Of a DNA stretch of 60,514 bases, positions 36,225-44,583 are shown one piece after another. The stretch is from Collinsella sp. GTDB taxonomy: Bacteria; Actinomycetota; Coriobacteriia; Coriobacteriales; Coriobacteriaceae. The position numbers and the translations under genes are program-made. The DNA is taken from assembly GCA_019414345.1 (NCBI GenBank), contig DXMF01000004.1, positions 1-60,514 on the forward strand, given 5' to 3'. Positions within the stretch are counted from its first letter, which is position 1. Every line of letters starts with the position of its first letter. Below the pieces are notes generated by a model. It had not been told where the DNA came from, ran no database searches, and saw only the letters and a list, made by a program, of their open reading frames with translations.

Positions 36225-38972
36225 ATGTCTGACAAGCGCCGCACTTTTGCCGTTATCGACGGCAACTCGCTCATGCACCGCGCCTTTCACGCCGTGCCGC
36301 CGACCATGAACGCGCCGGACGGTCGCCCCACCAACGCGATCTTTGGCTTTCTGAACATGTTTCTTAAGATGATCGATGCCTTTAACCCCGACGGTGTGGT
36401 CGTGGCGTTTGACAAGGGTAAGCCGCGCGTGCGCATGGAGATGCTGCCGCAGTATAAGGCGCAACGCCCGCCCATGGACCCCGATCTGCATGCGCAGTTC
36501 CCTATGATTAAGGAGCTGCTCACCGCGCTCAACGTGCCGATTCTGCAGTCCGAGGGCTGGGAAGGCGACGATATCCTGGGTACTATGGCGCGCCTGGGCG
36601 AGCAGGCCGGCTGTGACATGCTGCTGGTGACCGGTGATCGCGACATGTATCAGCTTGTTACCGAGCACGTCAACGTGGTCTCGACCCGTAAGGGCCTGTC
36701 CGACGTTGCGATTATGACGCCCGAGAGCGTGGATGACTTGTATCACGGCATTACGCCGGCGCTCGTGCCCGACTTTTATGGTCTGAAGGGCGACGCGTCC
36801 GACAACATCCCCGGCGTGCCGGGCATCGGTCCCAAAAAGGCGAGTGCGCTCATCGCACAGTACGGCAGCTTGGACGAGGTCATCGCGCATGCCGACGAGG
36901 TCAAGGGCAAGATGGGTGAAAACCTGCGTGCACACATCGACGACGCGCTGCTGAGCCGTAAGGTGGCGACCATCCGCACCGATGCGCCCGTTGAGCTCGA
37001 TTTTGAGGCGACGTCCTTCCCGGCGTTTTCTGCCGATGAGGTTTCCGCGGCGCTGGGTACGCTTGGTATCACCGCCATGCAGAACCGTTTCTTGGCGCTG
37101 ATCGGCGGCGAGGGCGGGGCTGCTGCCTCCAGTGTGTTTGAGATACCTGCTATGGTTCGCGCAGCCGCCGGCGATGCCGACGCGCTTGGTGCCGTTGCGG
37201 CTGAGGTCTCCCGCGCGATTGATGCCGGCGAGTGGGTCGCCGCCGTGGTGGACGACGACAAGGAAGAGGGCGCGCTCTTTGGGCTGACGCGCACGCTGTG
37301 GTTGGCGACGTCCAAGGGCCTGTTCGCGCTCGAGGAGGGCGACAGCTGTGCGGCGGCTGAGGTTGAGGGCTTCAACTTCGCTCACGGTGTGATCGCCGGC
37401 GTGCTTGCGCGCCTGTTTATGGAGGGCCGCGTGGCGAGCCCGGATACGAAAGCGCTGCTGCACGAGCTTTCGCCCATCGATTCTTCTGAGCCCGAGCTCA
37501 TGGATCCGCTCGCTGCCGATTCCACGCGTATCTTCGATACCGTGGTCGCTGCCTATCTGCTGGATTCCGATCGCTCCGAGTTCGATGAGGCATATCTGGC
37601 CGATACCTATCTGCAGATGGCGTTGCCTGCGGCGCGCGGTGCAGAGGGTGCTGGTGAGGACGCTCCGGCGCCTGCCGCTCGTACTGCGGCTCTGACGCTG
37701 GCGCTCGTGGCGCCGTTGCGCGAGTGCATGGCCCGTGAGAACGCCGCCAACGTGTTCGATGGCATCGAGATGCCGCTCGTTCCGGTACTTGCCAAGATGG
37801 AGCGCGCGGGCATGCTCGTGGACCCCGACCGCCTGCACAGTCTGTCCGAGGGTCTGGCGACCCAGATCACCGAGGTCGAACGAAGCATTCGCGACCTTGC
37901 CGGTGACGAGACCTTTAACATCGGCAGCCCCATGCAACTTTCGCATGTGCTCTTTGATGTGATGGGCCTTCCGACCAAGGGTCTCAAAAAGACCAAGCGC
38001 GGTTACTATTCGACCAATGCCAAGGTACTGAGTGATCTTGCCCGTGACCACGAGATTGTTCGTTTGATCTTAGACTGGCGCGAGAAGTCCAAGATCAAGT
38101 CAACCTATCTGGACACGTTGGGCCCGCTGCGCCGCGGTGACGGTCGTGTGCACACCACGTACAACCAGACCATCACCGCGACGGGGCGTCTGTCTTCGAG
38201 CGACCCTAATCTGCAAAACATTCCGACGCGCTCGGAGCTGGGGCGTACCGTCAAGACGGCGTTTTCGGCAGGCGAGGGAAGCGTCTTTTTGGCGGTGGAC
38301 TACTCGCAGATCGAGCTGCGTCTGCTGGCACATCTCTCGGGTGACGAGCACTTGGTGCGCGCCTTTAACGAGGGCGAGGACTTCCATGCCGAGACGGCGG
38401 CGCGCGTGTTTGGTGTGCCGGTGTCCGAGGTAACGCCCGACCTGCGCAGTCGCGCCAAGGCCGTGAACTTTGGCATCGTGTATGGCCAGCAGGCCTACGG
38501 CCTGTCGCAGTCGCTGCATATCTCGATGGCCGAGGCGCGCGACATGATCGACCGCTACTACGAGGCCTACCCGGGCGTGCGTACGTTCCTCGACAACGTG
38601 GTGGCGCGCGCCAAGCAGACGGGCTACGCCGAGACCATGTATGGCCGCAGACGCCATATTCCCGAGCTCAAGGCCAAAAACCCGCAACTCCGCGGCTTTG
38701 GCGAGCGCACGGCCATGAACCATCCCATGCAGGGCACCGCAGCAGACATCATCAAGATCGCCATGGCCCGCGTAAGCCGTCGCCTGGAAGAAGAAGGCTT
38801 TGCCGCCCACATGATCCTGCAGGTACACGACGAACTGGACTTTGAGTGCCCCGTCGACGAAGTCGAGCGCCTCACCGCCATGGTCCGCGACGTCATGGAG
38901 CACGTAGTAGACCTACGCGTACCCCTCATCGCCGAAGCCAGCACCGGCATAACCTGGGCCGACGCCAAATAG
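36225..38972 (+). CDS. polA: DNA polymerase I
   Basis: Repair and Okazaki-fragment processing polymerase, 915 residues. Residues 1-295 form the 5'-3' nuclease: FAVIDGNSLMHRAFHA, DRDMYQL, and LKGDASDNIPGVPGIGPKKA. Residues 300-530 occupy the 3'-5' exonuclease position but lack the DxE catalytic motif, so proofreading is probably absent. Residues 555-915 are the polymerase: motif A VDYSQIELR (Asp692), motif B RSRAKAVNFGIVYG, motif C QVHDELDFE (Asp869). The last ~200 bases shift to GAA/GTA/CTA codons and few T. Divergent from the M18 gene. GAGG precedes ATG 36225. Confidence 0.97.
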   Translation: MSDKRRTFAVIDGNSLMHRAFHAVPPTMNAPDGRPTNAIFGFLNMFLKMIDAFNPDGVVVAFDKGKPRVRMEMLPQYKAQRPPMDPDLHAQFPMIKELLTALNVPILQSEGWEGDDILGTMARLGEQAGCDMLLVTGDRDMYQLVTEHVNVVSTRKGLSDVAIMTPESVDDLYHGITPALVPDFYGLKGDASDNIPGVPGIGPKKASALIAQYGSLDEVIAHADEVKGKMGENLRAHIDDALLSRKVATIRTDAPVELDFEATSFPAFSADEVSAALGTLGITAMQNRFLALIGGEGGAAASSVFEIPAMVRAAAGDADALGAVAAEVSRAIDAGEWVAAVVDDDKEEGALFGLTRTLWLATSKGLFALEEGDSCAAAEVEGFNFAHGVIAGVLARLFMEGRVASPDTKALLHELSPIDSSEPELMDPLAADSTRIFDTVVAAYLLDSDRSEFDEAYLADTYLQMALPAARGAEGAGEDAPAPAARTAALTLALVAPLRECMARENAANVFDGIEMPLVPVLAKMERAGMLVDPDRLHSLSEGLATQITEVERSIRDLAGDETFNIGSPMQLSHVLFDVMGLPTKGLKKTKRGYYSTNAKVLSDLARDHEIVRLILDWREKSKIKSTYLDTLGPLRRGDGRVHTTYNQTITATGRLSSSDPNLQNIPTRSELGRTVKTAFSAGEGSVFLAVDYSQIELRLLAHLSGDEHLVRAFNEGEDFHAETAARVFGVPVSEVTPDLRSRAKAVNFGIVYGQQAYGLSQSLHISMAEARDMIDRYYEAYPGVRTFLDNVVARAKQTGYAETMYGRRRHIPELKAKNPQLRGFGERTAMNHPMQGTAADIIKIAMARVSRRLEEEGFAAHMILQVHDELDFECPVDEVERLTAMVRDVMEHVVDLRVPLIAEASTGITWADAK

Positions 38973-39006
38973 GGAAGCAACCACAGTTCCAAAGTAACCA
39001 AAAACA

Positions 39007-39040
39007 GAAGGACGCCCCTTATCAACAAGGAGCGTCCTTC
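39007..39040. terminator. Bidirectional terminator after polA
   Basis: Stem GAAGGACGC / GCGTCCTTC with an inner CCTT/AAGG pair. On the minus strand it is followed by TGTTTTTGG, on the plus strand by a weaker GTTCAATT. Serves the convergent polA and HAD genes. Confidence 0.75.
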
Positions 39041-39108
39041 GTTCAATTAAATTCAGCCAAAGTATCTAGGCGCCAAGACGTCATCCAAGCGGCAAGCAAG
39101 TCACCGCA

Positions 39109-39238
39109 GGACCTGGCCGGGCGAGGCGGGTAAGTTTTTCGTTGATTCCGCAAGAGCCGGCAAGCACTTAATGTGCTTTCCGAGCGAGCCCAGGACCTGA
39201 CCGAACGAAAAACTTACCCGCCTCGCCCGGCCAGGTCC
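39109..39238. repeat. Long intergenic inverted repeat, 35-base perfect arms
   Basis: Arms 39109-39143 and 39204-39238 are perfect inverse complements over 35 bases (they include GGCCGGGCGAGGCGGGTAAG). The 60-base interior has its own AAGCAC-TTAAT-GTGCTT hairpin and a CAGGACCTG palindrome. No T-run follows. It lies between the polA terminator and the end of the convergent HAD gene. Confidence 0.92.
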
Positions 39239-39249
39239 GACGAGCCACG

Positions 39250-40077
39250 TTAACGAGCCGCCAAGATGGCATCGATGAGCGTCAGTACGCCCCCGTCGTT
39301 GTTGCTCGGAATGCGCCACTTGGCGTGCGCGTTCATATGCTCTTCGGCATTGTCCACGATATAGCTATGCCCGACGCGCTCCAACATGGGGATGTCGTTG
39401 TAGGTATCGCCCACGGCGGCGGCGTCGGCGATATCGATGCCGAGTTGCTCGCACAGGTGCGCGACGCCCGAACCCTTGTCGACGCCCAGGTTCATAAAGT
39501 CGATCCACTCGCGGCCGGCATTGGTGACGTAGAGCTGGTCCGAGAACGCGGGGTTATAGTCCTCGCGAAATGCGGGCTCGGCATCGTAGGCGGGGAAGAA
39601 GATCGAGATCTTGTTGGAGTCGACGTCGAGGCCCTCAAAGGTATCGACGTAGTTGATCGTGTTGTAGTAAACGCTGAGCTCGTCGTGGTATTGATGGTCG
39701 CGAGCAAGCACGTAAAACTCGTCGAAGCAGCACAGGACGGGGACAGCGCGCGGATCCCCCGAGGCGCGGCTCAAGACCTGCTGATACAGCGCCACATCGA
39801 TAGTGCTCTTATAGATATAGTTGCCGCGGTAGATCACGCAGGCTCCGTTATCGGGGCAGAAAGCAAGGCGGTTTTTGATGCCCTCGAACATCTCCTCGAG
39901 CTTGGGGGCGGGACGTCCGCTGGCGGGGCAGAACACGATGCCGGCGTCGGCGAGCTTGTCCAGGCGCTCATCGAGGCCCTGGGGCAGTACGCGCTCGTCG
40001 GTCAGCAATGTCTTGTCCATATCGACGGCAAGGATCTTGATGTTGCCGATAGCGGCGTCCGATTCGTAAGTTTGCAT
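39250..40077 (-). CDS. HAD superfamily (Cof-type) hydrolase
   Basis: Likely sugar-phosphate or nucleotide phosphatase, 275 residues. Motif I is AVDMDKTLL with the nucleophilic Asp, motif II the Ser in CPASGRP, motif III Lys in VDKGSGVAHL, motif IV GDTYNDIPML. The large C2b cap between motifs II and III is typical of Cof/YbjI proteins. Substrate unknown. It converges on polA. Confidence 0.9.
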   Translation of the reverse strand: MQTYESDAAIGNIKILAVDMDKTLLTDERVLPQGLDERLDKLADAGIVFCPASGRPAPKLEEMFEGIKNRLAFCPDNGACVIYRGNYIYKSTIDVALYQQVLSRASGDPRAVPVLCCFDEFYVLARDHQYHDELSVYYNTINYVDTFEGLDVDSNKISIFFPAYDAEPAFREDYNPAFSDQLYVTNAGREWIDFMNLGVDKGSGVAHLCEQLGIDIADAAAVGDTYNDIPMLERVGHSYIVDNAEEHMNAHAKWRIPSNNDGGVLTLIDAILAAR

Positions 40078-40220
40078 AAAAGCGCCTTTCCGTTTCTAAA
40101 TTGTTTCGGGCGGAATAACCCTCCGGTTGGTAATCGAGCGTATTTTCGCAGGAACGAAGCCTGTTTGCATCACGATTCACAAAGTAATGAAAAAACTTTT
40201 CAGAAATTTGAATTTGTCGC

Positions 40221-40248
40221 TTGTGCTCCGGGCACTTTAGCGTAATAT
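40221..40248 (+). promoter_or_regulatory. Probable promoter of the argG leader transcript
   Basis: TTGTGC (40221-40226), a 16-base spacer and TAATAT (40243-40248). Transcription would start near 40255, about 100 bases before the leader peptide. An AAATTTGAATTTG stretch at 40205-40217 and ATTTGAATT near 40310 resemble half ARG boxes, so ArgR could also act here; this is weak. The gap 40078-40351 otherwise holds nothing I can name. Confidence 0.5.
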
Positions 40249-40351
40249 AGCGACCATCGAAAACGGAGACGGAAAAACAACCGCTTACCGAGGAAAGGGT
40301 ACCGTTTGCGATATTTGAATTGCGCCCGGCGATATGTGAAAGGAGAGGCAG

Positions 40352-40426
40352 ATGCAGTTCGTAAAGATCATCACCACTGCAGACAATGCCATCCGACGCC
40401 AGCGCGCAATTTCCCGACGACGATAA
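40352..40426 (+). CDS. Putative arginine leader peptide of argG
   Basis: A 24-codon ORF with an ideal SD (AAAGGAG at 40339-40345, six bases before ATG). Six of the 24 residues are Arg: 15, 16, 18 and three in a row (CGA CGA CGA) at 22-24, right before the TAA. CGA is rarely used in the surrounding genes. It lies 205 bases before argG, with competing RNA pairings and a terminator between. This is the layout of leader-peptide attenuators of amino-acid biosynthesis genes, so I infer that slow decoding at Arg codons lets transcription into argG. No other function is apparent. Confidence 0.72.
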   Translation: MQFVKIITTADNAIRRQRAISRRR

Positions 40427-40490
40427 CAATCGTCTCTGTCCGCATGGGGCGAATTGCCTCAACAGAGTCATTTTGAGGTCGTTGGGTTTT

Positions 40491-40537
40491 AGCACGACAT
40501 TGCTGCATGTTTCTAGGGCATGTATGTGCTGATTTTT
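40491..40537 (+). terminator. Candidate attenuator terminator upstream of argG
   Basis: AGCAC (40491-40495) pairs with GTGCT (40526-40530), supported by inner ACAT/ATGT or CATG/CATG pairs, followed by GATTTTTG. The left arm ACGAC (40494-40498) can instead pair with GTCGT at 40478-40482, which would prevent the terminator. Confidence 0.6.
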
Positions 40538-40631
40538 GCTATTTAACCTGATATTGCGCGGTATTTGACCTTGAAATGACTTGCAACTGACCGATGTTCT
40601 AACTAGCTACCAAGGGCGAAAGGAAACAGCC

Positions 40632-41858
40632 ATGAGCAAGGAAAAAGTCGTTCTCGCATATTCCGGTGGTCTTGATACATCTGTATGTGTCAAGTGGCTC
40701 CAAGACGAGAAGAATCTCGATGTCGTTTGCGTCTGCGGCAACGTGGGCCAGGAGGAGACCGGCCTGGACGCCAAGAAGCAGAAGGCGCTCGACCTGGGCG
40801 TTCTCGATTGCCAGGTGCTCGACCTGCGCGACGAATTCTCCGATGAGTTCCTGACTAAGGCCATCGCCGCCAACTCCATGTATGAGAACAAGTACCCGCT
40901 GCTCTCCGCCCTGTCTCGTCCGCTGCTCGCCAAGAAGCTCGTCGAGGTCGCTCACGAGTTTGGTGCGACCTACGTTGCCCATGGCTGCACCGGCAAGGGT
41001 AACGACCAGGTTCGTTTTGAGGCTGCCGTCAAGGCCCTCGATCCCGAGCTTAAGGTTATCGCTCCGGTTCGTGAGTGGGATCTGAAGTGCCGCCCCGACG
41101 AGGTCGCCTATGCCCACGCCCACAACGTGCCGGTTCCCGAGGGTGCCAACGACAACCCCTATTCCATCGACGACAACCTGTGGGGTCGCGCCATTGAGTG
41201 CGGCCATCTGGAGGATCCCTGGAACGAGCCGCTCGACGACGCTTGGGTTATGACCAAGAATCCCGAGGACACGCCCGACACCCCGACCTACACAGAGATT
41301 GAGTTTGAGGCCGGCAAGCCCGTCGCCGTCGACGGCAAGAAGATGAAGCTCTCCGAGATCGTCATCGCCCTCAACAAGATTTCGGGCGACAACGGCTTTG
41401 GCCGTCTCGACCTGGTCGAGGACCGTCTGGTGGGCCTCAAGAGCCGCGAGTGCTACGAGGTTCCCGGCGCCCTGACGCTTATCACCGCCCATAAGGCGCT
41501 CGAGGACATTTGCGTTGAGGGCGATCTGCTCAAGACCAAGATCAAGCTCGAGCAGGATTGGGCTACCGCCGTGTACAACGGCCAGTGGTATAGCCCGCTC
41601 AAAAACGCGCTCGACGCCTTTATGGCCGACACCCAGAAGTTCGTGACCGGCACCGTCCGTCTGAAGTTCTTTAAGGGCAACTGCCACGTTGTCGGCCGCA
41701 AGAGCCCCTTTAGCCTCTACGACTACGGTCTGGCCACCTACGACCGCGACACTACGTTTGACGAGAAGGCCAGCGCCGGCTTTATCGAGATCGACACGCT
41801 GTCGCTCAAGACGTGGGCTAAGGTCCAGGGTCCCAGCTCCGCTGCCGCCCAGGCCTAA
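40632..41858 (+). CDS. argG: Argininosuccinate synthase
   Basis: Joins citrulline and aspartate using ATP, the penultimate step of arginine synthesis. The 408 residues start MSKEKVVLAYSGGLDTSVCV, with the PP-loop SGGLDTS. They continue with AHGCTGKGNDQVRFE (ATP/citrulline site), SIDDNLWGRAIECG, and the C-terminal ESPFS-like segment (RKSPFSLYDYGLATY). AGGAAAC lies upstream of ATG 40632; the track to 40581 is leader sequence. It is followed about 420 bases later by argH on the same strand; each has its own terminator and small upstream ORF. Confidence 0.97.
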   Translation: MSKEKVVLAYSGGLDTSVCVKWLQDEKNLDVVCVCGNVGQEETGLDAKKQKALDLGVLDCQVLDLRDEFSDEFLTKAIAANSMYENKYPLLSALSRPLLAKKLVEVAHEFGATYVAHGCTGKGNDQVRFEAAVKALDPELKVIAPVREWDLKCRPDEVAYAHAHNVPVPEGANDNPYSIDDNLWGRAIECGHLEDPWNEPLDDAWVMTKNPEDTPDTPTYTEIEFEAGKPVAVDGKKMKLSEIVIALNKISGDNGFGRLDLVEDRLVGLKSRECYEVPGALTLITAHKALEDICVEGDLLKTKIKLEQDWATAVYNGQWYSPLKNALDAFMADTQKFVTGTVRLKFFKGNCHVVGRKSPFSLYDYGLATYDRDTTFDEKASAGFIEIDTLSLKTWAKVQGPSSAAAQA

Positions 41859-42013
41859 GGCTTTTCCTTCCCTTGGTATCCGCGCGGCCCATCCGCGTGA
41901 TACAAAACGGGCGCACGGGGTCCCTACCTTTCGTTATGCTTGCTGACACTTCTTAACATCGGTGGCCCCTACGTTCCGCCCGCATATATGATGCCGCATC
42001 TGCGGCTGAGTCC

Positions 42014-42046
42014 GAGCCCCGCCGGGGTTGTCCGGCGGGGCTCTTT
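42014..42046 (+). terminator. Terminator after argG
   Basis: Perfect 12-bp stem GAGCCCCGCCGG / CCGGCGGGGCTC with a six-base loop, then TTTCT. It separates argG from argH. The bases 41859-42013 hold no gene I can support. Confidence 0.9.
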
Positions 42047-42095
42047 CTATCAATTTGAGGGCTTTACACCTTTATTTATTCGAGGAGTATCCATT

Positions 42096-42203
42096 ATGTT
42101 CAATGCGGTTGGCGGGAGTCGAAGGGCGCCAAGTGCCAGGTGCGTCACTTCTTTGCAAATTAGCTGCATGGACCCGCGCACGGTGGGGGATGTGCAAAAC
42201 TAG
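42096..42203 (+). CDS. Possible leader peptide of argH
   Basis: A 35-codon ORF with GAGGAG eight bases before its ATG. Arg occurs at 9-10 (CGA AGG), 15 (AGG) and 28. AGG and CGA are unusual codons in this genome. It ends 78 bases before argH. A GGTGCC/GGGCGC hairpin followed by TTGTTT (42227-42254) lies in between and could be an attenuator. The Arg bias is weaker than in the argG leader, so this may instead be a chance ORF. Confidence 0.4.
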   Translation: MFNAVGGSRRAPSARCVTSLQISCMDPRTVGDVQN

Positions 42204-42281
42204 CGGTTGATAAATCGCTTTAGGGACAGGGTGCCTTGCTTTGGGCGCTTGTTTAGGTATTTGATGAAAGGAGACGGTTCC

Positions 42282-43712
42282 ATGGCTCTTTGGGGCGGTC
42301 GTTTTGAGGCGGGCGTGGCCGAGGTCACGCAGGAGTTTGGCGCGTCGCTGCCGGTCGACAAACATCTTTATAAGCAGGATATCGCCGGCTCTAAGGCACA
42401 TGCCAAGATGCTGGCCGCCCAGGGCATCATCAGTGCCGAGGACGAGCAGGCGATCTCCGAGGGCCTGATCGGAATTGAGCAGGATATCGATGCGGGCAAC
42501 TTTACCTTCGACATCAACGACGAGGACATTCATATGTCCATCGAGAGCGAGCTGACGCGTCGCATCGGCGAGGCGGGCAAGCGCTTGCATACCGGACGTT
42601 CGCGCAACGACCAGGTTGCGACCGATACGCGCCTGGGCGTCAAGGCGCTCGCCAAGGAGCTCATGGAGGCCAATCTTTCGCTTCGCCATGTGCTGGTGGA
42701 TGCCGCTAAGAAGTACGACAAAGTGATTCTACCTGGCTATACGCACATGCAGCATGCTCAGCCCGTGCTGCTGTCGCATCATTTGCTGGCGTATTCCTGG
42801 ATGTTCGCGCGCGACTTTACGCGCCTGAAGGCCGCCTTTGATGCCGCCGACAACTGCCCGCTGGGTGCTGCCGCGCTTGCCGGCACGAGCTATCCGCTCG
42901 ATCGCCAGATGACGGCTGCCGAACTTGGCTTTGCGGGTGTGATCCCTAACTCGCTCGACGCTGTTTCCGATCGCGATTTCCTGCTCGATCTGCATTACGC
43001 TGGCTCCGTTATGGCCATGCATCTGTCGCGTCTTTCCGAGGAGATCGTGCTGTGGTCGAGCTCCGAATTTGGCTTTATCACGCTTTCCGACTCTTACTCC
43101 ACCGGCTCGTCCATCATGCCGCAGAAGAAAAATCCCGACTTTGCCGAGCTGATCCGCGGCAAGAGCGGCCGCGTCTACGGCAACCTGGTGCAGCTACTGG
43201 TGACCATGAAGGGCTTGCCGTTGGCCTATAACAAGGACCTGCAGGAGGACAAGGAGGGTGCGCTCGATACTGCCCATACGCTCATGCAGTGCCTGTCCGT
43301 TATGGCCGGCATGATTTCGACCTGGACTGTCAACGAGGATGCCATGGCGCGCGAGTGCGGCGTGGGTCACCTTGCCGCCACCGATGTTGCCGATTACCTG
43401 GCTAAGCGTGGTCTGCCGTTCCGCGAGGCGCACGCCGTGGTGGGCCATCTGGTCCTGATGTGCGAGAAGCGCGGTTGCAATCTTGAGGACCTGCCGTTCG
43501 AGGTGTTCCAGGAGGCAAGTCCGCTCTTTGAGCGCGATATTACCGAGGCGCTCGACATCCCGTCGATCGTTGCCGCGCGCACGACCGAGGGCGGTACCGC
43601 TCCTGCCGCCGTTGCCGTCCAGCTGGAGCGTGCCGAGGTACAGCTCGTGGCCGACGAGGGCGTGTTTGGGTCGCTGACCAAGGTCGTCGAGATGGGCCAC
43701 GGGGCAAAGTAA
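42282..43712 (+). CDS. argH: Argininosuccinate lyase
   Basis: Cleaves argininosuccinate to arginine and fumarate. The 476 residues start MALWGGRFEAGVAEVTQEFG. They carry the superfamily regions HTGRSRNDQVATDTR, GYTHMQHAQPVLLSHH (catalytic His) and the signature GSSIMPQKKNPDFAEL. AAAGGAG supports ATG 42282. With argG it forms the last two steps of arginine synthesis; the earlier genes are not in the window. Confidence 0.97.
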   Translation: MALWGGRFEAGVAEVTQEFGASLPVDKHLYKQDIAGSKAHAKMLAAQGIISAEDEQAISEGLIGIEQDIDAGNFTFDINDEDIHMSIESELTRRIGEAGKRLHTGRSRNDQVATDTRLGVKALAKELMEANLSLRHVLVDAAKKYDKVILPGYTHMQHAQPVLLSHHLLAYSWMFARDFTRLKAAFDAADNCPLGAAALAGTSYPLDRQMTAAELGFAGVIPNSLDAVSDRDFLLDLHYAGSVMAMHLSRLSEEIVLWSSSEFGFITLSDSYSTGSSIMPQKKNPDFAELIRGKSGRVYGNLVQLLVTMKGLPLAYNKDLQEDKEGALDTAHTLMQCLSVMAGMISTWTVNEDAMARECGVGHLAATDVADYLAKRGLPFREAHAVVGHLVLMCEKRGCNLEDLPFEVFQEASPLFERDITEALDIPSIVAARTTEGGTAPAAVAVQLERAEVQLVADEGVFGSLTKVVEMGHGAK

Positions 43713-44098
43713 GGGTTTGCTTGAGGCTTATTGGCCATTTATTGATAAATCGTTTTTGCTTCTTACGGGCGTCTGCTGATGTGGGCGTCTGTATTTTGTT
43801 GTAATGGGGGAGGGGCTTGTCGAGAACTTCTGTAGGACCTTTGGGCAGGTTGTGAAGGGGGGTACGTTCACAGGCGGCAACCGACCGTCCGCTCGGTTCG
43901 GTGCGGTTGATGGGCAGTCGGATGGTACTCCAGTCGGGCTTCGAAACAGAAGTGACACATATGGAACGCTTCAATTAATTGCAGCGATTCAATAAACATC
44001 TTTTTGTTTAACTGCAGCTAAAACTCTGTTACGATGCAGTCCAGGCGAGTGCCGGAATGGGACTTGGGCACGCGCGAACCTACTTGAAAGGCTACCTT
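43713..44098. other. argH-ndk intergenic region without a recognisable gene
   Basis: 386 bases. Short Gly/Arg-type frames exist but have no SD or coding bias. A direct repeat GGGCGTCTG occurs twice (about 43767-43791). Near ndk, TTTAAC (44007-44012), 17 bases, TACGAT (44030-44035) is a plausible ndk promoter, giving a leader of about 55 bases. Confidence 0.5.
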
Positions 44099-44503
44099 AT
44101 GGCTATCGAGAAGACCTTCATCATGATTAAGCCCGACGCCGTGCGCGATCGCAAGATCGGCGAGATCGTTGCTCGCATTGAGCGCAGCGGCCTTGTCATC
44201 GAGCGCATGGAGATGACCACGCTCGAGCGCGCTACCGTCGAGGAGCACTACGCTCATCTGGCCGACAAGCCTTTCTTTGGCGGTCTCTGCGACTTTATGA
44301 CGAGCGGTCCGGTCGTCAAGATGGTCGTTTCCGGTCTTTCTGCTGTCTCCAAGATGCGCACTCTTATGGGCGCTACCAACCCGCTTGATGCCGCCCCCGG
44401 CACCATCCGCGGCGACTTCGCTGTCGATGTCAACGCCAACGTGATTCACGGCTCCGACTGCCTGGAGAACGCCGAGATTGAGATCAAGCGCTTCTTTGGC
44501 TAA
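44099..44503 (+). CDS. ndk: Nucleoside diphosphate kinase
   Basis: Transfers phosphate from NTPs to NDPs through a phosphohistidine. 134 residues, start MAIEKTFIMIKPDAVRDRKI. The catalytic His is in the signature NVIHGSDCLENAEIEI; the Kpn loop is in VSGLSAVSKMRTLMGATNP. GAAAGG precedes ATG 44099. Single gene with its own terminator. Confidence 0.97.
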   Translation: MAIEKTFIMIKPDAVRDRKIGEIVARIERSGLVIERMEMTTLERATVEEHYAHLADKPFFGGLCDFMTSGPVVKMVVSGLSAVSKMRTLMGATNPLDAAPGTIRGDFAVDVNANVIHGSDCLENAEIEIKRFFG

Positions 44504-44542
44504 ACCAGCTTTGACTCCTTAAAGCTGTTAGCGTGTGGCTTA

Positions 44543-44576
44543 GGCGCCGCGGAACTCCATCCGCGGCGCCCTTTTT
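44543..44576 (+). terminator. Terminator after ndk
   Basis: Perfect 11-bp stem GGCGCCGCGGA / TCCGCGGCGCC with a six-base loop, then CTTTTTA. Confidence 0.93.
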
Positions 44577-44583
44577 ATCCCAG

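Noticed and set aside
36126..38051. 641-codon open frame on the minus strand
   Set aside because: Antisense to polA. It arises from the strong third-position G/C bias; the product has no recognisable domain.
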